Part shown: positions 23,354 through 33,180 of the stretch, one piece after another
How the letters are laid out: the number at the start of each line of letters is the position of its first letter
How positions within the stretch are numbered: the first letter of the stretch is position 1
Assembly: GCF_028994805.1 (NCBI RefSeq)
Contig: NZ_JAJQQP010000008.1
Span: 106,534 to 170,533 of the forward strand
Reading direction: 5' to 3'
Source: Promicromonospora iranensis
Lineage (GTDB): Bacteria; Actinomycetota; Actinomycetes; Actinomycetales; Cellulomonadaceae
Length of the DNA: 64,000 bases
Notes under the pieces: model-generated
What the model was told of the DNA's origin: nothing
What the model saw: only the letters and a program-made list of their open reading frames with translations
Databases searched by the model: none
Made by a program: the position numbers and the translations under genes

Positions 23354-24640
23354 TTACCCGAGGAACTCACTCACGATCGGGCCGATCTGGTCGGCCTCGA
23401 CCAGGAACCCGTCGTGCCCCACGTCGCTCGTCACGATCCGCAGCGGCTCCGCGTTCGGGATCCACCGCGCGAGCCGCGCCGACTGGGCGGGCGGGAACAG
23501 GCGGTCGCTGTCCACCGCCACCACGAGGGTCCGGGCGGTGATCTGGCTGAGTGCCGCCTCGACGCCGCCGCGGTCGCGGCCCAGGTCGTGCGAGAGCATC
23601 GACTCGGTGAGCACCACGTAGGAGTTGGCGTCGAACCGGCGGGCCAGCTTGTCGCCGTGGTGCTCCAGGTACGACTGCACGGCGAACCGGCCGCCCGCGA
23701 ACGGATCCTCCCCGCCCTGCGGCAGGCGGCCGAAGCGGCGGTCCAGCTCGTAGCTCGTCCGGTAGGTCGTGTGCGCGATCTGGCGTGCGATGCCCAGGCC
23801 GGCGTGCGGGCCGTCGTCGTCCGCCGCGTCGTAGTAGTCGCCGTCGCGGAAGCGCGGGTCCATGCGGATCGCGGTGAGCTGCGGGTGGGACCAGGCGATC
23901 TGGTCGCCGCCGGTCTGGGCGGTCGTGGCGATGGCGGCGACGTTGCGCACCTCGATGTCGGCCTCGGGCCCGAGCAGCGCCCACTCGAGCACCCGGAGGC
24001 CGCCCATGGACGCACCGACCACCAGCTCCCACGAGCGGATCCCGAGCTCACGGGTCAGCGCGATCTCCACGGCTACCTGGTCGCGCGTCGTGATGTACGG
24101 GAACCGCCCGCCCCACGGACGACCGTCGTGCGCGATGGACGACGGCCCGGTGGTGCCCTGACACCCACCGAGCGCGTTGGGTGCCACCACGAAGTACCGG
24201 TCGGTGTCGATGGGCCTGCCCGGGCCGACGGTGTCCGCCCACCAGCCGTCCGTGACGTGGCCCGGCCCTGCCTCGCCCGTCACGTGCGAGTCGCCCGTGA
24301 GGGCGTGCAGCACCAGCACGGCGTTGGACCCGTCGGCGTTCAGGGTGCCCCAGGTCTCGTAGGCCACGCGCACGGCGGGCAGGCGTCCGCCGGCCTCCAG
24401 GTCGAACGCGCCGACGTCGGCGAACAGGCGGTGGCCCGGGTCGTCGCCATCGCGCCAGGCGCCGCTCGCGGGGACCGGCGGCTTGCTGCGGGAGCGTGAG
24501 GTCTGCACGGGGTCGGCGGGGCTCGGCGGCGCGCCGCCGTCCCGGTCGTGCGCGCCGTCCGGCGCAGGGAAGGGCACGAGCACCGAGCGGACCGGTTGGT
24601 CCGCGGCGTCGTGCGGGGCCCTCGGGGTGGTGATGGCCAT
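23354..24640 (-). CDS. metX: Homoserine O-acetyltransferase
   Basis: The 428-residue product acetylates L-homoserine with acetyl-CoA, the first committed step to methionine. It is an alpha/beta hydrolase-fold enzyme with the nucleophile Ser at about 211 (VGASMGGLRVLEWA), the substrate loop NALGGCQGTTGP, and the acid/base pair in VDSDRLFPP and VGHDGFLVE. It has an extra N-terminal segment of about 50 Pro/Asp-rich residues compared with the usual 370-380-residue enzyme. ATG 24640 follows GGAG. It lies 73 bases after metY on the same strand, forming a direct-sulfhydrylation methionine pair. Confidence 0.95.
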   Translation of the reverse strand: MAITTPRAPHDAADQPVRSVLVPFPAPDGAHDRDGGAPPSPADPVQTSRSRSKPPVPASGAWRDGDDPGHRLFADVGAFDLEAGGRLPAVRVAYETWGTLNADGSNAVLVLHALTGDSHVTGEAGPGHVTDGWWADTVGPGRPIDTDRYFVVAPNALGGCQGTTGPSSIAHDGRPWGGRFPYITTRDQVAVEIALTRELGIRSWELVVGASMGGLRVLEWALLGPEADIEVRNVAAIATTAQTGGDQIAWSHPQLTAIRMDPRFRDGDYYDAADDDGPHAGLGIARQIAHTTYRTSYELDRRFGRLPQGGEDPFAGGRFAVQSYLEHHGDKLARRFDANSYVVLTESMLSHDLGRDRGGVEAALSQITARTLVVAVDSDRLFPPAQSARLARWIPNAEPLRIVTSDVGHDGFLVEADQIGPIVSEFLG

Positions 24641-24713
24641 GGTGTCTCCTGCGGCTCGGGGTAGTGAGCCCGGGGTGGTCGGCCCCGGCGCGGACGGCGA
24701 CGTCACATCGCTG

Positions 24714-26051
24714 CTACTTCGGCTCCTCGCCCAGCAGCCCCTTGGCCGCGGTGAAGCCCAGCTCGAGGTCGGCCAGGACGTCCTCCACGTGCTCCAGCCC
24801 GACGGCCAGCCGGACCAGGCCCGGCGTGACCCCGGACAGCGCCTGCTCGTCCGGCGTCAGCTGCGAGTGCGTGGTGGAGGCCGGGTGGATCACGAGCGAC
24901 CGGACGTCGCCGATGTTCGCCACGTTGGAGTGCAGCTGCAGGGCCGAGACGAAGGCCTGTCCGGCCTCGGCGCCGCCGTCGAGCTCGAAGGCGAGCACCG
25001 CGCCCGCGCCCTGGGGCGCGTACTTCTGCGCGTTCGCGTGCCAGGGCGAGCTCGGGAGGCCGGCGTAGTGGACGGTACGGACGTCGTCCCGGGCCTCCAG
25101 CCACTCGGCCACCCGCTGCGCGTTGGCGACGTGCCGCTCGATCCGCAGCGACAGCGTCTCGATGCCCTGGGCGAGCAGGAAGGCGTTGAACGGCGAGATC
25201 GCCGCCCCGAGGTCTCGCAGGAGCTGGACCCGCGCCTTGAGCACGAACGCGAGGTTCGCCCCGAGGGCCGAGCCGACGCCGAGGTCCCGCGCGAAGACCA
25301 GGCCGTTGTAGCTCGGGTCCGGCGTGTTGAAGCCGGGGAAGCGCTCCGGGTCGGCGGCGAAGTCGAACGTGCCGGCGTCGACGATCACGCCGCCGATCGC
25401 GCTGCCGTGACCGCCCAGGTACTTGGTGGCCGAGTGGACCACGATGTCGGCGCCGTGCTCGAACGGGCGGATCAGGTACGGAGTGGCGACGGTGTTGTCC
25501 ACGATCAGTGGGACGCCGGCCGCGTGCGCGGCCGCTGCGACACCCTCGATGTCGAGCACGTCGGACCGCGGGTTGGGGATGGTCTCCCCGAAGAACGCCT
25601 TCGTGTTCGGACGGACGGCGGCGCGCCACGCGTCGAGGTCGTGCGGGTCGTCCACGAACGTGGTCTCGATCCCGAACTTCGGCAGCGTGTGGTGCAGCAG
25701 GTTGTACGTGCCGCCGTAGAGGCTCGCGGAGGCGACGATGTGGTCGCCCGCCTCGGCGAGGTTGAGGATCGCGAGAGACTCCGCCGCCTGGCCGGAGGCC
25801 ACGAGGAGGGCGCCGACGCCACCCTCGAGGCTCGCGAGCCGGTCCTCCACGACCTGCTGCGTCGGGTTGCCGATGCGCGTGTAGATGGGGCCGAGGTCCT
25901 TGAGCGCGAACCGGTCGGCGGCCACGCCGGCGTCCGGGAACACGAACGACGTCGTCTGGTAGATCGGGAGCGCGCGAGCGCCGGTGGTGGGGTCCGGCTC
26001 CTGGCCGGCGTGGATCTGGCGGGTCTCGAACGACCACTGGGGCTGAGTCAT
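24714..26051 (-). CDS. metY: O-acetylhomoserine sulfhydrylase
   Basis: The 445-residue product is a PLP-dependent Cys/Met-metabolism enzyme joining sulfide to O-acetylhomoserine to give homocysteine. The PLP Lys is at about 210 (VHSATKYLGGHGSAIGG); other family blocks are FETRQIHAGQEPD at the N-terminus, YTRIGNPTQQVVE, and the C-terminal SLVIHPASTTHSQL. AGGAG precedes ATG 26051. I see no SAM riboswitch in the 400-base upstream region, so how sulfur controls this operon is not apparent. Confidence 0.95.
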   Translation of the reverse strand: MTQPQWSFETRQIHAGQEPDPTTGARALPIYQTTSFVFPDAGVAADRFALKDLGPIYTRIGNPTQQVVEDRLASLEGGVGALLVASGQAAESLAILNLAEAGDHIVASASLYGGTYNLLHHTLPKFGIETTFVDDPHDLDAWRAAVRPNTKAFFGETIPNPRSDVLDIEGVAAAAHAAGVPLIVDNTVATPYLIRPFEHGADIVVHSATKYLGGHGSAIGGVIVDAGTFDFAADPERFPGFNTPDPSYNGLVFARDLGVGSALGANLAFVLKARVQLLRDLGAAISPFNAFLLAQGIETLSLRIERHVANAQRVAEWLEARDDVRTVHYAGLPSSPWHANAQKYAPQGAGAVLAFELDGGAEAGQAFVSALQLHSNVANIGDVRSLVIHPASTTHSQLTPDEQALSGVTPGLVRLAVGLEHVEDVLADLELGFTAAKGLLGEEPK

Positions 26052-26471
26052 GGCTCTCCTGCTTCCTCGTTGCGGGTGACGGGCTTCTGGCGGACTGACC
26101 GAGACGTGCCGCGGCGTGCCCCATGGGGCCTGCGCATCAGGAGGTGGTCCGCGGCGGGGTGGCGCGCACGCGGGAGTCGGCCGAGAACGGCCGAGGGCAG
26201 GCGAACGTGCGCTGGTTCAGCAACTACACATTCGACGAGTCATGGTTGAGACCGTAGACGGGGACCGGCCGCGCCGATAGTCGTGTCTTAGATCGTGAGA
26301 TGCAGAAATGAGACAGGGTTGGTCCCGGCGCGCCATCGTCCGTGCCGGGACCGCGTGCGCTCAGGTAGCGCGAAGCGGCGCCCTGGGTCACATTGGACCG
26401 TGACACCGGAGTGATTCACAGGATCTGCGCAAGGCGACACGCCGCGAGCAGTGCGGATCGGGAAGGGGATC
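26052..26471. other. Divergent intergenic region, metY / NlpC-P60
   Basis: These 420 bases contain no convincing gene. A hairpin with perfect 9-bp arms GGTCCCGGC and its complement (26321-26329, 26344-26352; 14-base loop) lies in the middle. Short GTCAC/GTGAC half-sites (about 26387-26404) lie closer to the NlpC gene. I looked for SAM-type and c-di-AMP-type riboswitch cores and did not find them. Confidence 0.5.
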
Positions 26472-27839
26472 ATGGGACAGGTCCGAGGTGTGGACGAGTC
26501 GAGGCAGCGTCATGGCGGGCTGCTGGCGTTCCGCGCGCTGGGGGCCATGGTGCTCGCGCTCGGCCTGGTGATCCCGTGGGGCCCTGCCGCCGAGGCGGAC
26601 CCGCCCGCCGATCCGCCGTCCGCCGAGGACGTCCGGGCCGCCCGTGACGCGGTCGCCGCGGGCACGCTGGATGTCCAGCAGGCGGAGGCCGCGCTCGTGT
26701 CGCTCCGCTCGGAGCTCGAGGCGGCCCGGATCCGCGTCCAGGTGGCTGCCGCCGACTACGCCGAGGCGCAGCAGGCCGTCGAGCAGGCCGAGCAGGAGGT
26801 GTCCGCCGCGCGCGCCGCCGCGAAGAAGGCGCACGGGGGCGAGGTGGCGGCGCGAGCGGGCCTGGCGGAGGTGTACCGGGCGTCGGCGCGCGACGCCGAC
26901 CTGGGCTCGCTGGGTATCGCCTTCGAGGCCGACTCGGTTCCCGACATGGTCGGCCGGAACGCCGCCGAGCGGGCGGTGCAGCGCAAGCTCGGTGGGGCGA
27001 TGACCGAGTACCAGGAGGCGCGCGCGTCGTCGGAGTCCGCCGACGCCCGGTGGAGCGCCGCGAAGAAGCAGCGCGACGCCGCTGCCGATCAGGCGGAGGC
27101 GGCGTTCGACGCCGCCCAGGCCGCGACGGAGGACCTCGAGGCGCGCACCCGGGCCGCCGAGGCGGAGCGCACGGTGCTGGTCGAGCGCCTCGCACACCTG
27201 CGGGAGACCAGCGTCGCCATCGAGCGCGAGCGGGAGGCGGCGCAGGCCGCCGCGGCGGAGGCTGCCCGCGAGGCGGAGGCGCAGGCGGAGCTCGAACGGC
27301 AGGAGGAGGCCCGGACCGAGGCGGCCGCCCCGGCCGAGCCCCGCACGGAACGGCCGGACGAGAGGGCCGCGGACGACGGCGGCTCTGGCGGCTCGGCCGG
27401 CGGGCAGGCCCCGGCTCCGCGGCCCGCCGCGCCCGTCGGCCCGCCGACGTCAGGCGTGACGGTGGGCGCGGAAGGGCTCGGGATCGGTGCCGTGGCCTGG
27501 GCGCGGACCAAGATCGGCGCCCCGTACCTGCTCGGCGCCGCCGGCCCGTCCGCCTACGACTGCTCAGGCCTGACGATGATGTCGTGGGCGAGCCAGGGTG
27601 TGGACATCACCCGCACGTCGCGGTCGCAGTACCTCGCGGTCGGCAAGGTGGGCTACGGCTCGCTCCGGCCCGGCGACCTCATCTTCTACGGCTCGGAGCC
27701 GAGCGACCCGTCGTCGATCTACCACGTGGCGATGTACACGGGCGGCGGCATGATGATCGAGGCGACGCTGCCGGGGCAGCCGCTGTCGGAGAACCCGCTG
27801 CGGCTCTCGAACGCCATGCCCTTCGCGGGTCGCCCCTGA
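26472..27839 (+). CDS. Secreted NlpC/P60 peptidoglycan endopeptidase (RipA-like)
   Basis: The 455-residue product has an N-terminal signal peptide (about 20-45), a long Ala/Glu-rich coiled coil (about 55-290), a Pro/Ala/Gly-rich linker, and a C-terminal NlpC/P60 domain. Catalytic Cys364 is in YDCSGLTMM and His418 in YHVAMYTGG. Family members cleave D-Glu-mesoDAP bonds during cell separation, with the coiled coil controlling access. ATG 26472 follows GGAAGGGG. A strong bidirectional hairpin ends the gene. Confidence 0.9.
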   Translation: MGQVRGVDESRQRHGGLLAFRALGAMVLALGLVIPWGPAAEADPPADPPSAEDVRAARDAVAAGTLDVQQAEAALVSLRSELEAARIRVQVAAADYAEAQQAVEQAEQEVSAARAAAKKAHGGEVAARAGLAEVYRASARDADLGSLGIAFEADSVPDMVGRNAAERAVQRKLGGAMTEYQEARASSESADARWSAAKKQRDAAADQAEAAFDAAQAATEDLEARTRAAEAERTVLVERLAHLRETSVAIEREREAAQAAAAEAAREAEAQAELERQEEARTEAAAPAEPRTERPDERAADDGGSGGSAGGQAPAPRPAAPVGPPTSGVTVGAEGLGIGAVAWARTKIGAPYLLGAAGPSAYDCSGLTMMSWASQGVDITRTSRSQYLAVGKVGYGSLRPGDLIFYGSEPSDPSSIYHVAMYTGGGMMIEATLPGQPLSENPLRLSNAMPFAGRP

Positions 27840-27864
27840 CCCGCCGTCGGGACCTGCTGCAGAT

Positions 27865-27900
27865 CGGACGCCCAGGCCACCGAAGTGGCCTGGGCGTCCG
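27865..27900. terminator. Bidirectional terminator, NlpC/P60 and ppa
   Basis: Perfect 16-bp arms (27865-27880, 27885-27900) around the stable tetraloop CGAA sit between two convergent stop codons. There is no clear T-run on either side. Confidence 0.8.
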
Positions 27901-27921
27901 GACGTTCTGGTGCGACAGGCG

Positions 27922-28422
27922 TCAGTGCTTGTCGTAGTAGCCCGTGTCCTTGGCGCGCTGGATCGAGCGAACGATCTCGGCCTCGGCGTCGGAGCGGCCC
28001 ACCCAGTGGGCACCCTCGACGGACTTGCCCGGCTCGAGGTCCTTGTAGACCTCGAAGAAGTGCTGGATCTCCAGGCGGTGGAAGTCCGAGACATCGTCGA
28101 TGTCCTGGCGCCACGCCGCACGCTGGTCCCCCGTCGGCACGCACAGCACCTTGTCGTCACCGCCCGCCTCGTCGCGCATGCGGAACATGCCCAGTGCGCG
28201 GCACTTGATCAGGCAGCCCGGGAACGTGGGCTCCTCCAGCAGCACCAGTGCGTCCAGGGGGTCACCGTCTTCGCCGAGGGTGCCCTCGATGAAGCCGTAG
28301 TCGTCCGGGTAGCGCGTCGAGGTGAAGAGCATGCGGTCGAGGCGGATGCGTCCGGTCTCGTGATCCACCTCGTACTTGTTCCGCTGACCCTTGGGGATCT
28401 CGATCGTGACGTCGAACTCCAC
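27922..28422 (-). CDS. ppa: Inorganic pyrophosphatase
   Basis: The 166-residue product is a soluble family I pyrophosphatase hydrolysing PPi to phosphate. Seen are [13 protein letters not shown] near the N-terminus, [20 protein letters not shown] (metal-binding Asp residues) and the C-terminal [10 protein letters not shown]. The length is standard for actinobacteria. GTG 28422 is the start. It diverges from dacB; ppa next to dacB-tilS-hpt-ftsH is the conserved actinobacterial order. Confidence 0.97.
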   Translation of the reverse strand: MEFDVTIEIPKGQRNKYEVDHETGRIRLDRMLFTSTRYPDDYGFIEGTLGEDGDPLDALVLLEEPTFPGCLIKCRALGMFRMRDEAGGDDKVLCVPTGDQRAAWRQDIDDVSDFHRLEIQHFFEVYKDLEPGKSVEGAHWVGRSDAEAEIVRSIQRAKDTGYYDKH

Positions 28423-28698
28423 GCCGATGTGCTCCAGTTCTCGAAGATGGTCGCCGAAGTTCTTACCGCGGCGGCGGCCTTGCGCCTGTCCAGTGTGCCA
28501 TGTGTCCTGTGTCCCGACCGTTACCTGTGGTCAGCACCACTCTCCCCGTTGGGCATAATTCGCAGCGTGCGCGTCGCGCGCGCGAACCGGCCGTGCGACG
28601 GGTGAAAACTCCCGTGAATCGCCGTTGCCGTACGCGCCGCATGGTTTGCCGCCACTAGAGTTGGCTATGGCTTTTACGTGACGATCGAGAGGATGCCC

Positions 28699-30129
28699 AT
28701 GGAGTGGGGGTTGCGCTCCGGCGCTGCCGTCGCCGCGGTCGTCGCACTGTTCGGTGGATACCTGGTCGCCGACGCGTACGACGTCGTCCCAGGCATGCTC
28801 ACCACGGCCGAGCCATGGCCCGAGCCCAGCCCGTTCCCGTCCGCGCCCGGGGCCGTCGACGGGCCGGCGCCCGCCGCGCTCCTCGAGAGCCTCCCCGAGG
28901 ACGCGCCGGTCCCGGACAGCGTCGAGATGCAGCGCCTGGTGACCGGCCTGGCCAGGGACAAGCGGCTCGGTTCGCGGGTGGGCGTCGTGGTGTCGGACGG
29001 CCGGACCGGCGACGTGCTCGGTTCGTCGAGCCCGGACAAGCTCATGACCCCGGCGTCCACCCAGAAGCTCTTCACGGGTGTCGCGGCGCTCTCGTCGTCC
29101 ATGGCGGGCGAGACGCTGGACACCAAGGCGGTCCTCGTCGACGACAACACGGTGGTCCTGGTGGGCGGCGGCGACATGATGCTCTCGGCGGGGGAGGGCG
29201 ACCCGGACGCCGTGAACGGACGGGCCGGCCTCGCGGACCTCGCCCGCCAAGTCGCCGCCAAGGTGAAGCTGACGGGCACCACCGAGATCCGGGTGGCGCT
29301 CGACGACACGCTCTTCACGGGCGAGGACATCGCCCCCACCGTCGCGAGCCCGGACATCGCGGCCGGCTACGTGGCGCCGGTCTCGTCCGTGGGCATCAAC
29401 GTCGGCCTGCTGTCCGACGGGTACACCGACAACGGGCCCCGCGCGTCCGACCCCGGCAAGTATGCCGCTGAGGTCTTCTCCGCGGCGTTGGAGGCCGAGG
29501 GCCTCCAGACCGCCGGAGCGGTGATCGACGAGAGCGCCCCGGACGACGCCCGCGTGCTCGGCCAGGTCAGCTCCGCACCGCTCGCCGACGTCGTCGGGTT
29601 CGCGATGCAGTACTCCGACAACACGATCACCGAGGTGCTCGGACGGCTCGTCGCGGTGGACGCCGGCCTGCCCGGCTCGAACGACGGCGCCACGCAGGCG
29701 GTGATCGCGAGCGCGACGCGCCTCGGCGTCGACATGAGCGGTGCCCGTCTGCGGGACTGCTCGGGGCTCGCCGACGGCTCGTACCTGAGCTCGCAGCAGC
29801 TCGTGGACCTCCTCGCGATCATGGTCGACCCCGCGCACCCGCAGCTGCGCAGCGAGGCGGTGGGCATGCCGATCGCGGGCCTGTCGGGCACGCTCGACAG
29901 CAGCCACGGCCGGTTCACCGGGACCAACGCGGCCCGGGGCCTGGCGCGGGCCAAGACCGGCAGCCTGCCCAAGGTGCGGGCGCTCGCCGGCACGGTGGTC
30001 ACCGCTGACGACCGGCTGCTCGTCTTCTCGGTCCTCGCCGACTCGATCCCCGCCAACAAGACCGTCGGTGCGACGTGGATCTACGACAGCTTCGTGGGCG
30101 ACCTGGCCGCGTACTCGGTCCAGGGCTGA
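28699..30129 (+). CDS. dacB: D-alanyl-D-alanine carboxypeptidase/endopeptidase (PBP4 type)
   Basis: The 476-residue product is a class C penicillin-binding protein with an N-terminal signal or anchor segment (about 5-25). It carries SxxK at 120-123 (STQK), SDN at about 306-308 and KTG at about 418-420 (AKTGSLPKV). It trims or cuts peptidoglycan cross-links outside the membrane. ATG 28699 is preferred because GAGAGG (28687-28692) lies six bases upstream; GTG 28678 and ATG 28693 are alternatives. It is first in the dacB-metalloprotease-tilS-hpt line. Confidence 0.92.
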   Translation: MEWGLRSGAAVAAVVALFGGYLVADAYDVVPGMLTTAEPWPEPSPFPSAPGAVDGPAPAALLESLPEDAPVPDSVEMQRLVTGLARDKRLGSRVGVVVSDGRTGDVLGSSSPDKLMTPASTQKLFTGVAALSSSMAGETLDTKAVLVDDNTVVLVGGGDMMLSAGEGDPDAVNGRAGLADLARQVAAKVKLTGTTEIRVALDDTLFTGEDIAPTVASPDIAAGYVAPVSSVGINVGLLSDGYTDNGPRASDPGKYAAEVFSAALEAEGLQTAGAVIDESAPDDARVLGQVSSAPLADVVGFAMQYSDNTITEVLGRLVAVDAGLPGSNDGATQAVIASATRLGVDMSGARLRDCSGLADGSYLSSQQLVDLLAIMVDPAHPQLRSEAVGMPIAGLSGTLDSSHGRFTGTNAARGLARAKTGSLPKVRALAGTVVTADDRLLVFSVLADSIPANKTVGATWIYDSFVGDLAAYSVQG

Positions 30130-30162
30130 CGTGCCGCGGGCCCGGACCGTTACCGTGGTCCG

Positions 30163-31239
30163 GTGACCCAGGCCTCCACCGCCCCGCAGGTCGTCGACTG
30201 GTCGGCGGCAGCACAGATCGCCGGGCGCCTCGCGGCGCCCGGGCCGCAGGCGCCACGGGACGAGCTCGACTCCCTGGTGAGCGGTCTGCGCAGTGCGGCA
30301 GGAGACGCCGTCGGGCACGTGCTCGAGACGACGCGCATGCTGCCGGCCGACGGCGGCCTCGCACTGAGCCCGGTGGTCGTCGTGGACCGCGCGTCCTGGG
30401 CCCGCGCGAACACGCAGTCCATGGCGGCGATGACCGACGGCATCGGGGAGGTTGTCGCCGAGATCTCCCGGGGGGCCACGTCGCCCGGCGCCCAGCTGGC
30501 CGGCGCCGCCGAGCTCGGGGCGGTCCTCGCCCTGCTCAGCGGCCGGGTGCTGGGCCAGTTCGACCCGTACTCGAGCTCGGGCCGGCTCCTCCTCGTGGCG
30601 CCCAACGTGCTGCAGGCCGAGGCGGCGCTGCGCGTCCCGGTGCGTGACTTCCGGCTGTGGGTCTGCCTGCACGAGCAGACGCACGCCCTGCAGTTCGCGG
30701 CGGCGCCGTGGCTTGCGGGACACCTCAGCGGCCGCACGCGGGGCCTGGTCACCGGCATGGCCCGCACGTCCGCGGAGCTGGCCAAGGCCAGGTTCGACAA
30801 GAAGATCATCACCATCGGCCGGAACGTGCTCGCCACGCTGCGCGGCGAGAACGGCACTCTCATCGACGGCATGCTCACGCACGAGCAGAAGGACGAGCTG
30901 GCCGACATCACCGCGGTCATGGCGCTCCTGGAGGGGCACGCCGACGTGATGATGGACGCCGTCGGGCCACGGGTGGTCCCGTCGGTGCGGCGCATCCGCG
31001 CGCGGTTCGAGCGCCGGCGCGACGGCGAGGGGCGCACCACCTTCGACGTCGTGGTGCAGAAGCTGCTCGGCATGGACGCCAAGCTCGCCCAGTACCGCGA
31101 CGGCGCCGTGTTCGTGCGGGCGGTGGAGCGGTCGGTGGGACGCGACGGGCTCAACGCCGTGTGGGCCGCCCCGGAGCACCTGCCGAACGCCCGGGAGATC
31201 GCCGACCCCCGCGCGTGGGTGCGCCGGGTGCACGGATGA
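30163..31239 (+). CDS. Zinc-dependent metalloprotease-like protein of the F420-associated DUF2342 family
   Basis: The 358-residue product carries HEQTH at 170-174 ([12 protein letters not shown]), a zincin-type HExxH. It belongs to the actinobacterial DUF2342 group whose phylogenetic distribution follows coenzyme F420 producers, which agrees with cofC and cofD in this window. The proteolytic role is unproven. GTG 30163 has TACCGT six bases upstream and appears leaderless, 33 bases after dacB. The position between dacB and tilS is conserved in actinobacteria. Confidence 0.85.
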   Translation: MTQASTAPQVVDWSAAAQIAGRLAAPGPQAPRDELDSLVSGLRSAAGDAVGHVLETTRMLPADGGLALSPVVVVDRASWARANTQSMAAMTDGIGEVVAEISRGATSPGAQLAGAAELGAVLALLSGRVLGQFDPYSSSGRLLLVAPNVLQAEAALRVPVRDFRLWVCLHEQTHALQFAAAPWLAGHLSGRTRGLVTGMARTSAELAKARFDKKIITIGRNVLATLRGENGTLIDGMLTHEQKDELADITAVMALLEGHADVMMDAVGPRVVPSVRRIRARFERRRDGEGRTTFDVVVQKLLGMDAKLAQYRDGAVFVRAVERSVGRDGLNAVWAAPEHLPNAREIADPRAWVRRVHG

Positions 31240-31282
31240 GGACCGGCGCCGTGCGGCCCTCGGGCGCCCGGAGCGCCTGACC

Positions 31283-32437
31283 GTGGCCCGTGTCGATCCC
31301 GCGGTCGCCGCGGCACGGAACGCGGTCCGGGCGGTGCTGGCCCCGCTCGGCCCGGACGACCTGGTGCTGGTCGCCTGCTCCGGCGGTGCCGACAGCCTCG
31401 CGCTCGCCGCTGCCGTCGCGTTCGAGGCCCGGCGGGTCGGGCGCTCGGTGCGGTCTCGCGGGTATGCCGTGCGGGCGGGCGCGGTCGTGGTGGACCACGG
31501 GCTCCAGACCGGTTCCGCCGACGTCGCCGCGCGGGCCGCTGCGCAGTGCAGCGCTCTGGGCCTCGCTCCGGTGGTCGTCCGGCGCGTCGAGTGGGCGGAC
31601 GGTGACCGGACCGGAGCGGGCGACGGCGGTCCCGAGGCGGCTGCCCGGGAGGTCCGCTACGCCGAGCTGGCAGCCGTGGCCGAGGAGACCGGAGCCGCCC
31701 GGGTGCTGCTCGGGCACACGCTGGACGACCAGGCGGAACAGGTGCTGCTGGGCCTCGCCCGCGGCGCCGGTGCCCGCTCGCTCGCCGGGATGCCGCGTGC
31801 GCGGGGCGTCCTCCACCGGCCGTTCCTCGGGCTGCGGCGGGCGCAGACCGAGGCGGTGTGTGCGGCGTCGGGCCTGGACTTCTGGACGGACCCGACGAAC
31901 CTGCTGCCCGACGGCGACGCGGTAGTGCCCCGGCCCGGTCAGGGCGAGGCGACGGGCCGGCCACGCGGACCGTACACACCGCTGCGGTCGCAGGTGCGTG
32001 GGCGGGTGCTGCCGGTGCTGGAGAGCACACTGGGCCCGGGCGTGGTCGAGGCCCTCGGGCGCAGCGCCGACCAGCTCCGGGACGACGCCGACCTGCTCGA
32101 CGCGCTCGCCGAGGAACTCCTGGAGCGCGCCCGGGTGCCCGACGACGCCGAGCACATCCTCGACGTCGGCGTGCTGGAGCGGGCCCACCCGGCGCTCCGG
32201 CGTCGGGCCCTCCGGCGCGCCGCCCTCGCCGTGGGCTCTCGGCCCACGGACACCACCACGCGGCATGTCGACGCGCTCGACGCACTCGTCGTGTCATGGG
32301 GCGGTCAAGGCTCCGTCCACCTCCCGGGCGGCGCACGGGCCCGTCGCGCGTGTGGCAGTCTTTTCCTGCGCGCCGCGCCGACCGGCATCTCGGACGGCGG
32401 GACCGGCGTCCAGCCCCCCAGCACAACTCAGGAGTAA
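31283..32437 (+). CDS. tilS: tRNA(Ile)-lysidine synthetase
   Basis: The 384-residue product changes the wobble C of the CAU anticodon of tRNA-Ile to lysidine, using ATP and lysine. The PP-loop is SGGADS at 33-38 ([16 protein letters not shown]). [14 protein letters not shown] and [15 protein letters not shown] are further N-type PP-loop ATPase blocks. It is followed after three bases by hpt, as in many bacteria. The product is essential where no tRNA-Ile with a UAU anticodon exists. Confidence 0.95.
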   Translation: MARVDPAVAAARNAVRAVLAPLGPDDLVLVACSGGADSLALAAAVAFEARRVGRSVRSRGYAVRAGAVVVDHGLQTGSADVAARAAAQCSALGLAPVVVRRVEWADGDRTGAGDGGPEAAAREVRYAELAAVAEETGAARVLLGHTLDDQAEQVLLGLARGAGARSLAGMPRARGVLHRPFLGLRRAQTEAVCAASGLDFWTDPTNLLPDGDAVVPRPGQGEATGRPRGPYTPLRSQVRGRVLPVLESTLGPGVVEALGRSADQLRDDADLLDALAEELLERARVPDDAEHILDVGVLERAHPALRRRALRRAALAVGSRPTDTTTRHVDALDALVVSWGGQGSVHLPGGARARRACGSLFLRAAPTGISDGGTGVQPPSTTQE

Positions 32438-32440
32438 CTC

Positions 32441-32995
32441 GTGGACCAGTCCGACGTCGGCCCCGACCTCGCAGAGATCCTGCTCTCCGAGGAGCAGCTC
32501 ACCAAGAAGCTCGACGAGCTGGCAGCCCAGATCGACGCGGACTACGCGGGCAAGGACCTCCTCCTGGTCGGCGTGCTCAAGGGCGCGGTCATGGTCATGG
32601 CGGACCTGTCGCGCCGGCTGCACCACCAGGTGCAGATGGACTGGATGGCGGTGTCGTCGTACGGCTCGGGCACCAAGTCGTCGGGCGTCGTGCGCATCCT
32701 CAAGGACCTCGACGCGGACCTGACGGGCCGCAACGTGATCATCGTCGAGGACATCATCGACTCGGGCCTGACCCTGTCCTGGCTGGTGTCGAACCTGCGC
32801 TCGCGCGGCCCCGAGTCCGTCGAGATCGCCGCGATGCTGCGCAAGCCGGACGCCGCGCAGGCCGACGTCGACGTGAAGTACCTGGGCTACGACATCCCCA
32901 ACGAGTTCGTCGTGGGCTACGGCCTCGACTACGCCGAGAACTATCGCAACCTGCCGTTCGTTGCCACCCTGGCACCGCACGTCTACGGAGGCTGA
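32441..32995 (+). CDS. hpt: Hypoxanthine phosphoribosyltransferase
   Basis: The 184-residue product salvages hypoxanthine and guanine with PRPP. The PRPP-binding loop is VIIVEDIIDSG (about 99-109). SSYGSGTKSSGVVRILKDLD is the flexible active-site loop region, and a C-terminal YDIPNEFVVGYGLDYAE is typical. GTG 32441 follows AGGAG. It lies between tilS and ftsH in the standard order. Confidence 0.96.
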   Translation: MDQSDVGPDLAEILLSEEQLTKKLDELAAQIDADYAGKDLLLVGVLKGAVMVMADLSRRLHHQVQMDWMAVSSYGSGTKSSGVVRILKDLDADLTGRNVIIVEDIIDSGLTLSWLVSNLRSRGPESVEIAAMLRKPDAAQADVDVKYLGYDIPNEFVVGYGLDYAENYRNLPFVATLAPHVYGG

Positions 32996-33150
32996 TCTCC
33001 TCAGCACCGCTCGACGCCGCGGCGAGCCCGTCCCGGGCGGTTCGTCACGTCTGGGCGAGGTGTGGCCCAGGCATCACATGCTCTGGGCGAACACCCGGGG
33101 CTCCTGTCAGGGAGACCATGTAGTTTCGACGGAAACATACTGCGCGAGCG

Positions 33151-33175
33151 GAGGGAAACGGGGCTCGGTCCCCGT
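33151..33175 (+). promoter_or_regulatory. ftsH ribosome site separated from the start codon by a hairpin
   Basis: The only Shine-Dalgarno sequence is GGAGGG (33150-33155), about 25 bases before ATG 33181. ACGGGG (33158-33163) and CCCCGT (33170-33175) form a 6-bp hairpin in between. Folding would shorten the effective spacing to about 7-8 bases. No other in-frame start exists between the upstream TAG at 33121 and ATG 33181. Confidence 0.55.
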
Positions 33176-33180
33176 CGCCG

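Noticed and set aside
26052-26240. SAM riboswitch upstream of metY
   Set aside because: I looked for the conserved SAM-aptamer core (GGCAACC-type segment and paired flanks) on the minus strand and did not see it.
26280-26471. c-di-AMP (ydaO-type) riboswitch before the NlpC/P60 gene
   Set aside because: Such genes often carry it in actinobacteria, but the conserved GGGGUGAAUCC and AACCUCGUAAGCG-like pieces are absent here.
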